Shown: in pieces, positions 1 through 9,950 of the stretch | Position numbering within the stretch: position 1 is the first letter of the stretch | Layout: each line of letters starts with the position of its first letter | Assembly (NCBI RefSeq): GCF_017488845.2 | Contig: NZ_CP083370.1 | Coordinates: forward strand, 3,287,501-3,351,500 | DNA: 64,000 nt | Direction of reading: 5' to 3' | DNA from: Ensifer canadensis | Lineage (GTDB): Bacteria; Pseudomonadota; Alphaproteobacteria; Rhizobiales; Rhizobiaceae | Notes under the pieces: model-generated | The model's database searches: none | Told to the model about the DNA's origin: nothing | Seen by the model: the letters and a program-made list of their open reading frames with translations, nothing else | Translations under genes and position numbers: made by a program

Positions 1-85
1 AACCAAAACCAGAATCATTGGCCAATCGGTCAAAAAGCGTTGCCAAGAGCCAGGGAACCGCGGAAGGGATCTGGCCGGCAGCCGA

Positions 86-1030
86 TTATGGCCGCAGCGC
101 CAGACCACCTGGCACCACCGCCAACACTCGCTCGCGGCTGAAACACCCCCGGTTCTCCCGCACGATCTGCGTCAGAAACTCGCGCACCGCCCTCACCCGC
201 GGCACGGCAATCAAGTCGCGGTGGCAGATCATCCAATAGGTCCGCTTCAACTCGATCTCGTCGGGCAGCACGATCTCAATGTCCTTTTCGTCGCGCGCCA
301 TAAAATGCGGCAGCACACAGAGGCCAAGCCCTTGGCGTACGGCCTTCAGCTGCGTGAGGATGCTGGAACTCTGAAAATGCGCCCTGAGGCCCGGCTGGAT
401 CTCGCCGAGATAATCGAGCCCGGGCGCGAAGATCATGTCTTCGATGTAACCCACGAAACGATGGGCAGCGAGATCGTTGCGGCTCCTGATCGGCGGATGA
501 CTGGCGAGATAGCTGCGGGAACCATAGACATGCAGCGTATAGGGTGTCAGCACCTCTGAATGGTAAGGGCCGGCCTTTGGCGCCGTCAGCGCCACCGACA
601 GATCCGCCTCCTTGCGCGACAGCGACATGATCTGCTGGATCGCCACCAGCTCCAGCGAAATGTTGGGGTAGGTCGCGGCGAAGCTCGAAAGCCTGTCCGA
701 CAGGAAGAAGTTACCGAAACCTTCGAGTGTGCTCAGCCTGACGACGCCGCGCTGCGCCGTCAGGCCGTCGCTGATATCGAGCTGCAGCTGCTCGGTCTCG
801 CGCTCGATGCGCTCGGCGGTCTCGACGAACCGCTGGCCGATCGCCGTCAGCACGTAGCCGCGCGGATTGCGCTCGAACAGCTTGACCTTGAGCGCAAATT
901 CCAGCCGGTCGATCCGACGGGAAACCGTCGCGTGGCTGGTGCGCAACCGCCTTGCCGCGGTCGACAATTGCCCGGTGCGGGCGACCGCCAGAAAGAACTG
1001 CAGGTCGTCCCAGGTGAAGTTCGGATTCAT
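86..1030 (-). CDS. LysR-family transcriptional regulator
   Basis: A 314-residue cytoplasmic DNA-binding regulator, normal length for the LysR family. An N-terminal winged helix-turn-helix (about residues 5-65, containing TAARRLRTSHATVSRRIDRL) is followed by a substrate-binding-like effector domain. The frame is open further upstream, but the ATG at 1030 places the HTH at the expected distance from the N-terminus and excludes an unrelated extension. It is divergent from the branched-chain-type ABC operon starting at 1267 and probably controls it through the 236-base gap. The inducer is unknown. Confidence 0.9.
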   Translation of the reverse strand: MNPNFTWDDLQFFLAVARTGQLSTAARRLRTSHATVSRRIDRLEFALKVKLFERNPRGYVLTAIGQRFVETAERIERETEQLQLDISDGLTAQRGVVRLSTLEGFGNFFLSDRLSSFAATYPNISLELVAIQQIMSLSRKEADLSVALTAPKAGPYHSEVLTPYTLHVYGSRSYLASHPPIRSRNDLAAHRFVGYIEDMIFAPGLDYLGEIQPGLRAHFQSSSILTQLKAVRQGLGLCVLPHFMARDEKDIEIVLPDEIELKRTYWMICHRDLIAVPRVRAVREFLTQIVRENRGCFSRERVLAVVPGGLALRP

Positions 1031-1266
1031 CTCGCTGCCCCCATCTGTTCGAAAATGAACAGACCCTGTTTGCAATTTACGGGCAGCAGCGCTTGCGTCC
1101 AAGCGAATTTTTCCGGATTGTATCGTCGGAGCCGACATCTGAGGAGCATGTCTGGCCAAATTTGAACAGAACGGGACCGATGGTCCGGCAACGCCATGCG
1201 CTTGCCGGAGCCGAGCGGGATTTCGCATGGTTTGTGCCGGACTGATGACCCTTGGAGGAGGACACG

Positions 1267-2472
1267 ATGACGAAGAAACTGCTTACCGCATTTGCCATGA
1301 TGCTTGCCAGCAGCACCGCGGCGCTCGCCGATGCATCCGACGGCAAGGTCAAGATCGGCATCTTGAACGACCAGTCCGGCGTCTATGCCGATTTCGGCGG
1401 CAAATCCTCCTACGAGGCAGCGCTGATGGCGGTCGAGGATTTCGGCGGCAAGGTTCTGGGTGTGCCGGTGGAAGTGATTACCGCCGACCACCAGAACAAG
1501 GCCGACATCGCCTCCAACATCGCCCGGCAATGGTACGACACCGAGCAGGTCGACAGCATCATGGAGCTGACGAGTTCTTCGGTCGGCCTCGCCGTCCAGG
1601 CACTGTCGAAGGAAAAGAAGAAGATCACCATCAATACCGGCGCTGCCACCACAGAGCTTACCGGCAAGCAATGCTCGCCCTATGGTTTCCACTGGGCCTA
1701 TGACACCCATGCGCTTGCGGTCGGCACCGGTGGCGCGCTGGTCAAGCAGGGCGGCGACAGCTGGTTCTTCCTGACCGCCGACTACGCCTTCGGTTACTCG
1801 CTCGAGGAAAACACCGGCAACTACGTCAAGGAAAACGGCGGCACCGTCGTCGGCTCGGTTCGCCATCCGCTGGCGACCACCGACTTCTCATCCTTCCTGT
1901 TGCAGGCGCAGTCTTCCGGCGCCAAGGTCATCGGCCTCGCCAATGCCGGCCTCGATACCTCCAACGCCATCAAGCAGGCCGCCGAATTCGGCATCGTCCA
2001 GGGCGGCCAGCGCCTGGCGGCCTTGCTCTTCACGCTCGCGGAAGTCCATGGCCTCGGCCTTGAAGCGGCACAGGGGTTGACGCTGACCGAAGGCTTCTAC
2101 TGGAACCGCAACGAGGAAACGGCAAAATTCGGCAAGCGCTTCATGGAGCGCACCGGCAAGATGCCGAACATGGTCCATGCCGGCACCTATTCCGCCGTGC
2201 TTTCCTATCTGAAGGCGATCGAAAAGGCCGGCAGCGATGACGGCGATGCCGTTTCGAAGGAACTGCGTGCGCTGCCCGTCAACGACGTCTTTGCCGAAAA
2301 CGGCAAGGTCGCCGAGAACGGCCGCATGATCCACGACATGTATCTCTTGGAAGTGAAAAAGCCGGACGAAAGCAAGGAGCCCTGGGACTATTTCAAAGTG
2401 CTCGCCACCATCCCCGGTTCCGACGCCTTCATCGATCCGGCCAAGAGCGGCTGCGACCTCGTGAAGTCGTGA
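1267..2472 (+). CDS. Branched-chain amino acid-type ABC transporter, periplasmic binding protein
   Basis: A 401-residue exported solute-binding protein of the LivJ/type 1 periplasmic fold. A signal peptide covers about residues 1-21 (hydrophobic FAMMLASSTAALA), and the mature protein begins near DASDGKVKIGIL. The ATG at 1267 is chosen because GGAGG lies at 1254-1258; an in-frame TTG at 1252 lacks such a site. It is the first gene of a five-gene importer operon (binding protein, two ATPases, two permeases). Members of this family bind amino acids but also aromatic acids, amides or urea, so the ligand cannot be named. Confidence 0.9.
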   Translation: MTKKLLTAFAMMLASSTAALADASDGKVKIGILNDQSGVYADFGGKSSYEAALMAVEDFGGKVLGVPVEVITADHQNKADIASNIARQWYDTEQVDSIMELTSSSVGLAVQALSKEKKKITINTGAATTELTGKQCSPYGFHWAYDTHALAVGTGGALVKQGGDSWFFLTADYAFGYSLEENTGNYVKENGGTVVGSVRHPLATTDFSSFLLQAQSSGAKVIGLANAGLDTSNAIKQAAEFGIVQGGQRLAALLFTLAEVHGLGLEAAQGLTLTEGFYWNRNEETAKFGKRFMERTGKMPNMVHAGTYSAVLSYLKAIEKAGSDDGDAVSKELRALPVNDVFAENGKVAENGRMIHDMYLLEVKKPDESKEPWDYFKVLATIPGSDAFIDPAKSGCDLVKS

Positions 2473-3269
2473 GCGGTCGGATCGCGATGACCGCTGTCTT
2501 GCCAGAACAGAATGGAGCGCCGCGGGTGGTTTTGTCCGCCCGCGGTCTCCGTCGCGATTTCGGCGGTTTCACCGCCGTCAACAACGTCAACCTCGACGTC
2601 CACGATGCACGGGTCCACGCACTGATCGGTCCGAACGGCGCCGGCAAGACGACCGTCTTCAACCTTCTGACCAAGTTCCTGCAGCCGACCGACGGCACGA
2701 TCACGCTGCTCGGCGAAGACATCACCCGCATGGCGCCGGACAAGGTGGCGCGCATGGGGCTGGTGCGCTCGTTCCAGATCTCGGCGGTGTTTCCGCATAT
2801 GAGCGTGCTCGAAAATGTGCGGGTGGCGCTGCAGCGGCCGAACGGACTTGCCACCCAGTTCTGGAAGCCGATGTCGGCGCTCGACGGGCTGACGGCAAAG
2901 GCCGATCATCTCATCCGCTCCGTTGGTCTCGATAAGGAAAGAAACGCGGTTGCCGCCGATCTTTCCTATGGCCGCAAGCGGGTGCTGGAGATCGCCACCA
3001 CGCTGGCGCTCGACCCGAAGGTTCTCTTGCTCGACGAGCCGATGGCCGGCATGGGCCACGAGGATGTCGGCATGGTGGCCGAGATCATCCGCGAGGTGGC
3101 GCGCGAACGCGCCGTGCTGATGGTCGAGCACAATCTTTCCGTCGTCTCGACCCTTTGCCACCACGTCACCGTGCTGCAGCGGGGAGAAATCCTCGCCGAG
3201 GGCGACTATGCAGAAGTGTCGGCCGACCCGCGGGTGCGCACCGCCTACATGGGCACCGAGGAGGCTTGA
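2469..3269 (+). CDS. Branched-chain-type ABC transporter ATPase (LivG-like)
   Basis: A 266-residue nucleotide-binding subunit that powers the importer. Walker A is GPNGAGKTT (about residues 57-65), the signature region is LSYGRKRVLEIA and Walker B is LLLDEPMAGM. SYGRK replaces the canonical LSGGQ, as is common in LivG-type subunits. The GTG at 2469 overlaps the stop of the binding-protein gene; an in-frame ATG at 2487 is an alternative. It is translationally coupled inside the operon. Confidence 0.9.
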   Translation: MSGRIAMTAVLPEQNGAPRVVLSARGLRRDFGGFTAVNNVNLDVHDARVHALIGPNGAGKTTVFNLLTKFLQPTDGTITLLGEDITRMAPDKVARMGLVRSFQISAVFPHMSVLENVRVALQRPNGLATQFWKPMSALDGLTAKADHLIRSVGLDKERNAVAADLSYGRKRVLEIATTLALDPKVLLLDEPMAGMGHEDVGMVAEIIREVARERAVLMVEHNLSVVSTLCHHVTVLQRGEILAEGDYAEVSADPRVRTAYMGTEEA

Positions 3270-3270
3270 G

Positions 3271-3972
3271 ATGAAACCGCTGCTGAAAGTCTCCGGCCTC
3301 AACGCCTGGTACGGCGAAAGCCACATCCTGCACGGCGTCGACATGACGGTCGGCGAAGGCGAGATGGTCACCCTGCTCGGGCGCAACGGCGTCGGCAAGA
3401 CCACCACCCTGCGCTCGATCATGGGAATCGTGCGCAATCGCAAGGGCGCGATCGATTTTTCTGGCGAGGACCTGATCAAGGTTCCGCTGCACCGGGTCGC
3501 CCATCGCGGCCTCGGCTTCATCCCCGAGGAGCGCGGCATCTTCTCGACGCTCTCGGTCTATGAAAACCTGCTGCTGCCGCCGGCCGTGGCCAAGGGCGGC
3601 ATGACGGTCGACGAAATCTTCGAGCTTTTTCCCAATCTGCACGAGCGCCGCAACAGCCCGGGCACCAAGCTTTCCGGCGGCGAACAGCAGATGCTGGCGA
3701 TTGCCCGGATCTTGAGAACCGGCGTGCGCATGATGCTGCTCGACGAACCGACCGAGGGACTCGCCCCGGTCATCGTCCAGCGCATCGGCGACGTGCTCAA
3801 GACATTGAAGGAGCGCGGCATGACCGTTCTTCTGGTCGAACAGAACTTCCGCTTCGCCAGCAAGGTTGCCGACCGTTTCTACCTGATGGATCATGGCCGC
3901 ATGGTCGGCGAGTTTCCGGTCTCGGAGCTCTCCGATCGCATGGGCATGCTGCATGACGTGCTGGGGGTCTGA
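3271..3972 (+). CDS. Branched-chain-type ABC transporter ATPase (LivF-like)
   Basis: A 233-residue second ATPase of the importer, typical LivF length. Walker A is GRNGVGKTT, the signature is LSGGEQQMLAIAR and Walker B is MMLLDEPTEGLAP. The ATG at 3271 follows the upstream stop by one base and has GAGGAGG just before it, so an in-frame start at 3208 inside the previous gene is rejected. LivF and LivG normally form the heterodimer beneath the LivH/LivM channel. Confidence 0.92.
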   Translation: MKPLLKVSGLNAWYGESHILHGVDMTVGEGEMVTLLGRNGVGKTTTLRSIMGIVRNRKGAIDFSGEDLIKVPLHRVAHRGLGFIPEERGIFSTLSVYENLLLPPAVAKGGMTVDEIFELFPNLHERRNSPGTKLSGGEQQMLAIARILRTGVRMMLLDEPTEGLAPVIVQRIGDVLKTLKERGMTVLLVEQNFRFASKVADRFYLMDHGRMVGEFPVSELSDRMGMLHDVLGV

Positions 3973-3975
3973 GCC

Positions 3976-4863
3976 ATGACCATGATCTTTGGAATTCCAC
4001 TGCAAGCCTTCCTCGGCCAACTGCTGATCGGCCTGATCAACGGCTCGTTCTATGCACTCCTGAGCCTCGGCCTTGCGATCATCTTCGGCCTCTTGCGCGT
4101 CATCAACTTCGCTCACGGCGCGCAATACATGCTCGGCGCCTTCTTCGCCTGGATGCTGCTTTCCTATTTCGGCATCGGCTACTGGCCGGCGCTGATCGTG
4201 GCACCGCTTGCCGTCGGGCTTGTCGGCGCCGTCATCGAGCGCACGATGCTGAGAAGGCTCTACACGCTCGATCCGCTTTATGGCCTGCTCTTCACCTTCG
4301 GCCTGGCGCTGACGATCGAAGGCACCTTTCGCTATCTCTATGGCGCTTCGGGCCAGCCCTATGCCACGCCGGCAGCCCTTGCCGGCGGCACCAATCTCGG
4401 CTTCATGTTCCTGCCCGTCTATCGCGGCTGGGTGATCGCCTTCTCGCTCGTCGTCTGCATCGGCACCTGGCTGGTGATCGAAAAGACCAAGCTCGGCTCC
4501 TATCTGCGGGCGGCGACAGAAAACCCTATTCTCGTCCAGTCCTTCGGCATCAACGTGCCGTTCCTGTTGACGCTCACCTACGCGCTGGGGGCTGCACTTG
4601 CCGCCCTTGCCGGGGTGCTTGCGGCGCCGATCTACCAGGTCTCGCCGTTGATGGGATCGAACATCATTATCGTCGTCTTCGCCGTGGTGGTGGTCGGCGG
4701 TATGGGCTCGATCATGGGAGCAATCATCACCGGCTATCTGCTTGGCGTTGCCGAGGGGTTGACCAAGGTGTTCTACCCCGAAGCCTCCAACATCGTGATC
4801 TTCGTGATCATGGCCATCGTTCTCCTGATACGGCCGGCAGGCCTCTTCGGCCGGGATGTTTGA
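3976..4863 (+). CDS. Branched-chain-type ABC transporter permease (LivH-like)
   Basis: A 295-residue inner-membrane permease. Several hydrophobic helices are visible, starting with LLIGLINGSFYALLSLGLAI, a hallmark N-terminal helix of LivH. The motif VVVVGGMGSIMGAIITGYLLG near the C-terminus is the conserved coupling region of this family. It starts three bases after the LivF stop, so it lies in the same operon. Confidence 0.92.
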   Translation: MTMIFGIPLQAFLGQLLIGLINGSFYALLSLGLAIIFGLLRVINFAHGAQYMLGAFFAWMLLSYFGIGYWPALIVAPLAVGLVGAVIERTMLRRLYTLDPLYGLLFTFGLALTIEGTFRYLYGASGQPYATPAALAGGTNLGFMFLPVYRGWVIAFSLVVCIGTWLVIEKTKLGSYLRAATENPILVQSFGINVPFLLTLTYALGAALAALAGVLAAPIYQVSPLMGSNIIIVVFAVVVVGGMGSIMGAIITGYLLGVAEGLTKVFYPEASNIVIFVIMAIVLLIRPAGLFGRDV

Positions 4864-5851
4864 TATGACACTGACACTCGATATCGATAAGCCCAGGGAA
4901 AAGAAGCCGGTCGTCGCACAAACGATCTTCCTGGCGGCGGGTCTTGCGCTGCTGGTGCTCGCCCCTCTGTTCTTCTATCCCGTATTCCTGATGAAGCTGC
5001 TGTGCTTCGCGCTCTTTGCCTGCGCCTTCAACCTGCTGCTCGGTTACACCGGCCTCTTGTCCTTCGGACACGCGGCCTTCTTCGGCGGCGCCGCCTATTT
5101 CACCGCCCATGCGGTGAAGGAATGGGGGCTGCCGCCGGAACTCGGCATTCTCGTCGGTGTCGCAGGAGCCGCGTTTCTTGGCGCGATCATCGGTTTCCTC
5201 GCTATCCGCAGGCAGGGCATCTACTTCGCCATGATCACGCTGGCGCTGGCGCAGATGTTCTATTTCTTCTGCCTGCAGGCCGAGTTTACCAAGGGCGAGG
5301 ACGGCATCCAGTCCGTGCCGCGCGGCCATCTCTTCGGCTTCATCGATCTCAGCCAGTCGGCGAACATGTATTACTTCGTGCTCGGAGTCTTCATCATCGG
5401 CGTGGCGATCATCTGGCGGATCATTCACTCGCCCTTCGGCATGATCCTGAAATCGATCAGGGAGAACGAGACGCGCGCCGTGTCGCTCGGCTACTCCGTG
5501 CGCAACTACAAGCTTGCGGCCTTCGTCATGTCGGCGGCACTCACCGGCCTTGCCGGCGGCGTGAAGGCGCTGGTCTTCCAGTTCGCGACGCTGACCGACG
5601 TCAGCTGGCAGATGTCCGGTGAGGTCATCCTCATGACGCTGCTCGGCGGTATCGGCACGCTGATCGGACCGCTGTTCGGCGCCGGCCTGGTCGTGACCTT
5701 GCAGAACTATCTCGCGACCTCCGAATTCCCGGTCACCATCATTACCGGCCTGGTCTTCATGGTCTGCGTGCTGCTCTTCCGGCGCGGTATCGTCGGCGAG
5801 TTCTATAATTCGAGGCTCGGCCGCAAGCTCGGCTTTGAACATCGACACTGA
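4856..5851 (+). CDS. Branched-chain-type ABC transporter permease (LivM-like)
   Basis: A 331-residue second permease, completing the importer. It has about eight to nine hydrophobic segments and the LivM motif NLLLGYTGLLSFGHAAFFGG (about residues 60-79). LLGGIGTLIGPLFGAG is the C-terminal coupling motif. The ATG at 4856 overlaps the LivH stop by 8 bases; the ATG at 4865 would also fit. A RIME-like palindromic repeat begins directly after the stop. Confidence 0.92.
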   Translation: MFDMTLTLDIDKPREKKPVVAQTIFLAAGLALLVLAPLFFYPVFLMKLLCFALFACAFNLLLGYTGLLSFGHAAFFGGAAYFTAHAVKEWGLPPELGILVGVAGAAFLGAIIGFLAIRRQGIYFAMITLALAQMFYFFCLQAEFTKGEDGIQSVPRGHLFGFIDLSQSANMYYFVLGVFIIGVAIIWRIIHSPFGMILKSIRENETRAVSLGYSVRNYKLAAFVMSAALTGLAGGVKALVFQFATLTDVSWQMSGEVILMTLLGGIGTLIGPLFGAGLVVTLQNYLATSEFPVTIITGLVFMVCVLLFRRGIVGEFYNSRLGRKLGFEHRH

Positions 5852-5950
5852 GCATTTCCAGGAAAAGTGCGAAGCGGTTTTCCGTCAGGAAATGCGTAAA
5901 AACAGAGAGCTAGAGCGTTTCCGCGACGCCGTTTAACCGGAAACGCTCTC
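5852..5950. repeat. RIME1-like palindromic mosaic repeat, copy 1
   Basis: About 100 bases between livM and the GMC oxidoreductase gene, made of two imperfect palindromes. The first is 5852-5897 (GCATTTCC ... GGAAATGC). The second, 5913-5950, has AGAGCGTTTCC and GGAAACGCTCT arms. A near-identical unit lies inverted at 30066-30167, with about 46 identical bases over the first palindrome. The layout matches the Rhizobium-specific intergenic mosaic element RIME1 as I recall it. As RNA it would fold into two hairpins and might end or stabilise the transporter message. Confidence 0.75.
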
Positions 5951-6012
5951 TAGACAGGTCGGAGACATTGGCTCACGGCCGGACCGGGCATCGACAAGAG
6001 AGTGATGAGCCC

Positions 6013-7608
6013 ATGGACACGTTCGACTATATCGTCGTCGGAGCGGGTAGCGCCGGTTGCGTTCTGGCCAACCGCCTTTCCGAAAACCCGGATCGCCGCG
6101 TCCTGCTGCTCGAGGCCGGCGGCAGCGACAACTATCACTGGATCCACATTCCGGTCGGCTATCTCTATTGCATCAACAACCCCCGCACCGACTGGTGTTT
6201 CACCACAGCTGCAGAAGAAGGGTTGAACGGTCGTGCTCTCGGCTACCCGCGTGGCAAGGTGCTCGGCGGCTGCTCGTCGATCAACGGCATGATCTACATG
6301 CGTGGCCAGGCGCGCGACTACGATCACTGGCGCCAGCTCCGGTGCACCGGTTGGGGCTGGGATGACGTCCTTCCGCACTTCCGCAAATCGGAAGACCACT
6401 ATCGCGGCGCCGACGAAATGCATGGCGCCGGCGGCGAGTGGCGGGTAGAGAAGGCGCGCGTTCGCTGGGCCGTGCTTGACGCTTTCCAGAAGGCAGCGAC
6501 CGAGGCCGGCATCCCGGAAACGCCCGATTTCAACCGCGGCAATAATGAAGGCTCCGGCTATTTCGACGTCAACCAGCGTTCCGGCATCCGCTGGAACACG
6601 GCAAAGGCGTTTCTGCGGCCCGCACGCGGCCGGAGCAATCTCACCATTCTGACCAAGGCGCATGTCCGGCGGCTGGTGATCGAGGAAGGTCGCATCGCCG
6701 GCGTCGAATTCCAGCACGATGGTTTGGTCAAGCGTGTTCGTTGTCGCCGCGAAACCGTTCTTTCGGCGGGCGCCATCGGCTCGCCGCAGATCTTGGAGCT
6801 TTCCGGTGTTGGCCGGGGCAATGTCCTGAGGGATAATGGGATCGAGGTCCGGCACGAGTTGGCCGGCGTCGGCGAAAACCTGCAGGATCATCTGCAACTG
6901 CGCCTCGCCTACAAGGTGACCGGGGTGCCGACCCTGAACGAGAAGGCAAGCACGTTTCTCGGCAAGGCGGCGATCGGCCTCGAATATCTCGCCAGGCGCT
7001 CAGGCCCGATGGCCATGGCACCGAGCCAGCTCGGCATCTTCACCCGTTCCGGCCCCGAGAAGGAAACGCCGGACCTGCAATATCACGTCCAGCCGGTGAC
7101 GCTCGAAAAGTTCGGCGAGCCGGTTCATCCCTTTCCGGCGATTACCGCCAGCGTCTGCAATCTTCGCCCCGAAAGCCGGGGGTCGGTGCATCTCAAAGGG
7201 CCCGATTTCGCCGCAGCACCCGACATTCGCCCGCGCTATCTGACGGCAGAGGCCGACCGCGATGTCGCGGTCCGTTCCATTCGCCTGACGCGTCGCATCG
7301 TCAGCCAGCCATCCTTCGCCCGTTTCAACCCGACCGAGTTCAAGCCGGGACCTTCCTATGAGAGCGACGAGGATCTGCGGCGTGCTGCCGGCGATATCGG
7401 CACGACGATCTTCCACCCGGTCGGCACCTGCCGGATGGGCGCGGATCCGGAAAGCGTCGTCGACCCGGAATTGCGGCTGCGTGGCCTGCAAGGCCTGCGG
7501 ATTGCCGATGCCTCGATCATGCCGACAATCACCTCGGGCAACACCAATTCGCCGACGATCATGATCGCCGAAAAAGCGGCGACGATGATCCTGGAAGCCA
7601 ACCGCTGA
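6013..7608 (+). CDS. GMC-family FAD oxidoreductase (choline/alcohol dehydrogenase-like)
   Basis: A 531-residue flavoprotein that would oxidise an alcohol. It has an N-terminal dinucleotide-binding motif [13 protein letters not shown] (about residues 10-22), the first GMC signature region [14 protein letters not shown], the second signature [15 protein letters not shown] and the C-terminal catalytic region HPVGTCRMG with the His of the family. The start at 6013 puts the FAD motif close to the N-terminus. It follows the ABC importer in the same direction, so its substrate may be what that importer brings in; this is inference. Choline is possible, but the family is broad. Confidence 0.9.
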   Translation: MDTFDYIVVGAGSAGCVLANRLSENPDRRVLLLEAGGSDNYHWIHIPVGYLYCINNPRTDWCFTTAAEEGLNGRALGYPRGKVLGGCSSINGMIYMRGQARDYDHWRQLRCTGWGWDDVLPHFRKSEDHYRGADEMHGAGGEWRVEKARVRWAVLDAFQKAATEAGIPETPDFNRGNNEGSGYFDVNQRSGIRWNTAKAFLRPARGRSNLTILTKAHVRRLVIEEGRIAGVEFQHDGLVKRVRCRRETVLSAGAIGSPQILELSGVGRGNVLRDNGIEVRHELAGVGENLQDHLQLRLAYKVTGVPTLNEKASTFLGKAAIGLEYLARRSGPMAMAPSQLGIFTRSGPEKETPDLQYHVQPVTLEKFGEPVHPFPAITASVCNLRPESRGSVHLKGPDFAAAPDIRPRYLTAEADRDVAVRSIRLTRRIVSQPSFARFNPTEFKPGPSYESDEDLRRAAGDIGTTIFHPVGTCRMGADPESVVDPELRLRGLQGLRIADASIMPTITSGNTNSPTIMIAEKAATMILEANR

Positions 7609-7749
7609 GGGCTTTTCCGGGCCGATTTCACCGTCGGGATTACGGTAAACCAGGCCAAAAGCGACTCGAAAACCTTAAATTCCGGGACCGGAACCTCTAT
7701 ATGAGCCCGTGAAGGCCTCATGGGCCCAAGCACAATACAAGGGGTTTGA

Positions 7750-8790
7750 ATGGCAATGCAGCGTTTTGGACGAGCTCTGGCGATGATGGCGATCGGTCTC
7801 ACTGTCGCGCTCACGGTTGTGGATGTCGCCGAGGCCCGGCGCTCGGGCGGCGGCTTCGGCAGCCGTGGCACGCGCACCTTTTCGCAGCCGCCAGCCACCC
7901 GCACCGCGCCGACAAACGCGGCACCGATCGACCGCACGATGACGCCGCGCCAGGACGCCGGCCCAACGACGACCAATCCCGGGGCAGCTCAGACGCGCCC
8001 CGCCGGCGCCAACACGCCCAACGCACGGCCCGGCTTCTTCAGCGGCTTCGGTGGTTCGCTCCTCGGTGGCCTCATGGTCGGCGGCCTGATCGGCATGCTG
8101 ATGGGCGGCGGCTTCGGCGGTGCTGCCGGCTTCCTCGGCCTGATCGTGCAGATGCTGTTGATCGGTGGCGTGATCATGCTCGCTATGCGCTTCTTCGGCC
8201 GCAACCGCCAGCCGGCCTATGCCGGTCCGTCCGAGCGTTCGTCGGCCCACTCGCCTTCGACTGGCGTACCGTCGTTCAAGATCCCGAGCATCGGCGGTGG
8301 CCAGGCAGGCGGCCAATCGAATGCACGCCCGACCGTCGTACCGACACCAGCCCCCGTCACCGACGGCCCGGCCGATGAAATCGGTGTCGGCCAGTCCGAT
8401 CTCGAACAGTTCGAGAAGATGCTGAAGGACGTTCAAGCAGCCTATGCGGCAGAGGACTACGGCACCCTGCGTCGTTTGACGACGCCGGAAGCCATGTCCT
8501 ACCTGGCCGAAGAACTCAGCGACAACGCCACCAGCGGCGTCAAGAACGACGTCACCGAAGTCCATCTCGTCCAGGGCGATGTCGCCGAGGCCTGGTCGGA
8601 AAACGGCACCGACTTCGCGACCGTCGCCATGCGCTACGAGAGCATCGACGTCATGCGCGACCGTACGACCGGCAAGGTGATCAGCGGCGATCCGGACAAC
8701 CTGACCGAAGCCGTCGAGCTTTGGACCTTCGTACGCAAGCCCGAAGGCGAATGGCAGGTGTCGGCGATCCAGGGCGTCGGGCACGCCTGA
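7750..8790 (+). CDS. Tim44-like domain protein, exported/membrane
   Basis: A 346-residue protein. A signal-like hydrophobic N-terminus (residues 8-26) is followed by a Pro/Thr/Ala-rich linker, a Gly-rich membrane segment (about 95-140) and a C-terminal Tim44-like domain (about 210-346, from DLEQFEKMLKDVQAAYAAED). The domain is known from mitochondrial import factors; bacterial homologues are mostly uncharacterised membrane proteins. It is monocistronic and ends at a clear terminator at 8817-8850. Confidence 0.85.
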   Translation: MAMQRFGRALAMMAIGLTVALTVVDVAEARRSGGGFGSRGTRTFSQPPATRTAPTNAAPIDRTMTPRQDAGPTTTNPGAAQTRPAGANTPNARPGFFSGFGGSLLGGLMVGGLIGMLMGGGFGGAAGFLGLIVQMLLIGGVIMLAMRFFGRNRQPAYAGPSERSSAHSPSTGVPSFKIPSIGGGQAGGQSNARPTVVPTPAPVTDGPADEIGVGQSDLEQFEKMLKDVQAAYAAEDYGTLRRLTTPEAMSYLAEELSDNATSGVKNDVTEVHLVQGDVAEAWSENGTDFATVAMRYESIDVMRDRTTGKVISGDPDNLTEAVELWTFVRKPEGEWQVSAIQGVGHA

Positions 8791-8816
8791 TAGCGCCAAC
8801 AATCCAAAACCTTTGA

Positions 8817-8850
8817 GACCCGGCCGGCCCATCCGACCGGGTCTTTTTTT
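8817..8850 (+). terminator. Rho-independent terminator after the Tim44-like gene
   Basis: The stem GACCCGG(C)CGG pairs with CCG(A)CCGGGTC around a five-base loop and is followed by a run of eight T. It lies 26 bases after the stop codon at 8790. Confidence 0.85.
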
Positions 8851-8943
8851 GCGCTTGCGACACCGCCCGACTCTAGCGCGCGACGGGGTGAAGCGCAGGC
8901 CCACCTGGTTCGTGCAAGGACGCAGACGAGTGATAACTCCGCA

Positions 8944-9861
8944 TCAGCCCGCAACCGGCTCCTCATCGCCGAGAAGGCGCTCGATCAGCGTCCGCAACCA
9001 GCGATGCCCCAGATCGCCGTCGCGACGACGATGCCAGATCTGCTCGAAGTCGAACAGCGGAATGGCAAAGGGCGGCTCGAAGACGACCAGCCCGTGACCG
9101 TCCCCCTGTGGAAGGATGCGGCGCGCCACGGTCAGGACAAGATCCGTGCCGCGCACCAAGCCCGGTGCGACGCTCCAATGCGGAACCGCAAGACAGATGC
9201 GGCGCGTCTTGCCGGTCGCCGCGAGCGCAAGATCGATCTCGTTGCCGGCGTCGCCACGCAATGACACCAGCACATGCGGTCGGGCGAGATAGTCACCAAG
9301 ATCGATGGCCAGCGATCCGCCAAGCTGTGACGCGTCGGCAAGGCAGGCAAAGCTTTCCCGAAAGAGCAACGATGATCGGATGCCTCCGCCGTGCGTCGGG
9401 AACACGCCCAGCGCCAGATCGATCTCGCCGTCCACCACCTGCGACGCCATGACCTCGCGGCTCGCCTGGCTGACGATCAGATCGATATATGGTGCCTCGG
9501 CCCGCAGGGTCGCCATCAGCTTCGGCAGCAGAACGGCAGCCCCGTAATCCGACATTGCCAATCGGAACACATGCCGCTCCGTTGCGGGATCAAAACCTGC
9601 GGGCGCAAGCAACGACCGCACGCGACCCATGGCCTCCACGAGCCGTGGCGCGAGCTCAAGCGCCCGTATGGTCGGCTCCAGCCGCCCGCCGTGGCGCACC
9701 AGCAGGGGATCATCGAAGAGTTCGCGCAAGCGCGCCAGCGCATGGCTGACCGCAGGCTGGCTCTTGTTCAGACGGACTGCCGCACGCGAGACATGGCGCT
9801 CAGTCAGCAACGCATCGAGCACGACCAGCAGGTTCAGATCGATTCCAGTCAGATTATTCAT
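8944..9861 (-). CDS. LysR-family transcriptional regulator
   Basis: A 305-residue regulator with the N-terminal HTH typical of the NodD/LinR-like LysR subgroup: DLNLLVVLDALLTERHVSRA, then SQPAVSHALARLRELFDDPL (residues 8-55). The remaining residues form the effector-binding domain. It is divergent from the YdcZ-type transporter gene at 9951 across 89 bases, the usual layout for a LysR protein and its target. The target transporter is frameshifted here. Confidence 0.92.
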   Translation of the reverse strand: MNNLTGIDLNLLVVLDALLTERHVSRAAVRLNKSQPAVSHALARLRELFDDPLLVRHGGRLEPTIRALELAPRLVEAMGRVRSLLAPAGFDPATERHVFRLAMSDYGAAVLLPKLMATLRAEAPYIDLIVSQASREVMASQVVDGEIDLALGVFPTHGGGIRSSLLFRESFACLADASQLGGSLAIDLGDYLARPHVLVSLRGDAGNEIDLALAATGKTRRICLAVPHWSVAPGLVRGTDLVLTVARRILPQGDGHGLVVFEPPFAIPLFDFEQIWHRRRDGDLGHRWLRTLIERLLGDEEPVAG

Positions 9862-9950
9862 TCAACGAATATAGATCGTGCGAACTGCGAATTTCCATTC
9901 TTCATTTGGATGATGAACCATCGGGCGGTCAAACAGATCGGAATATTGTC

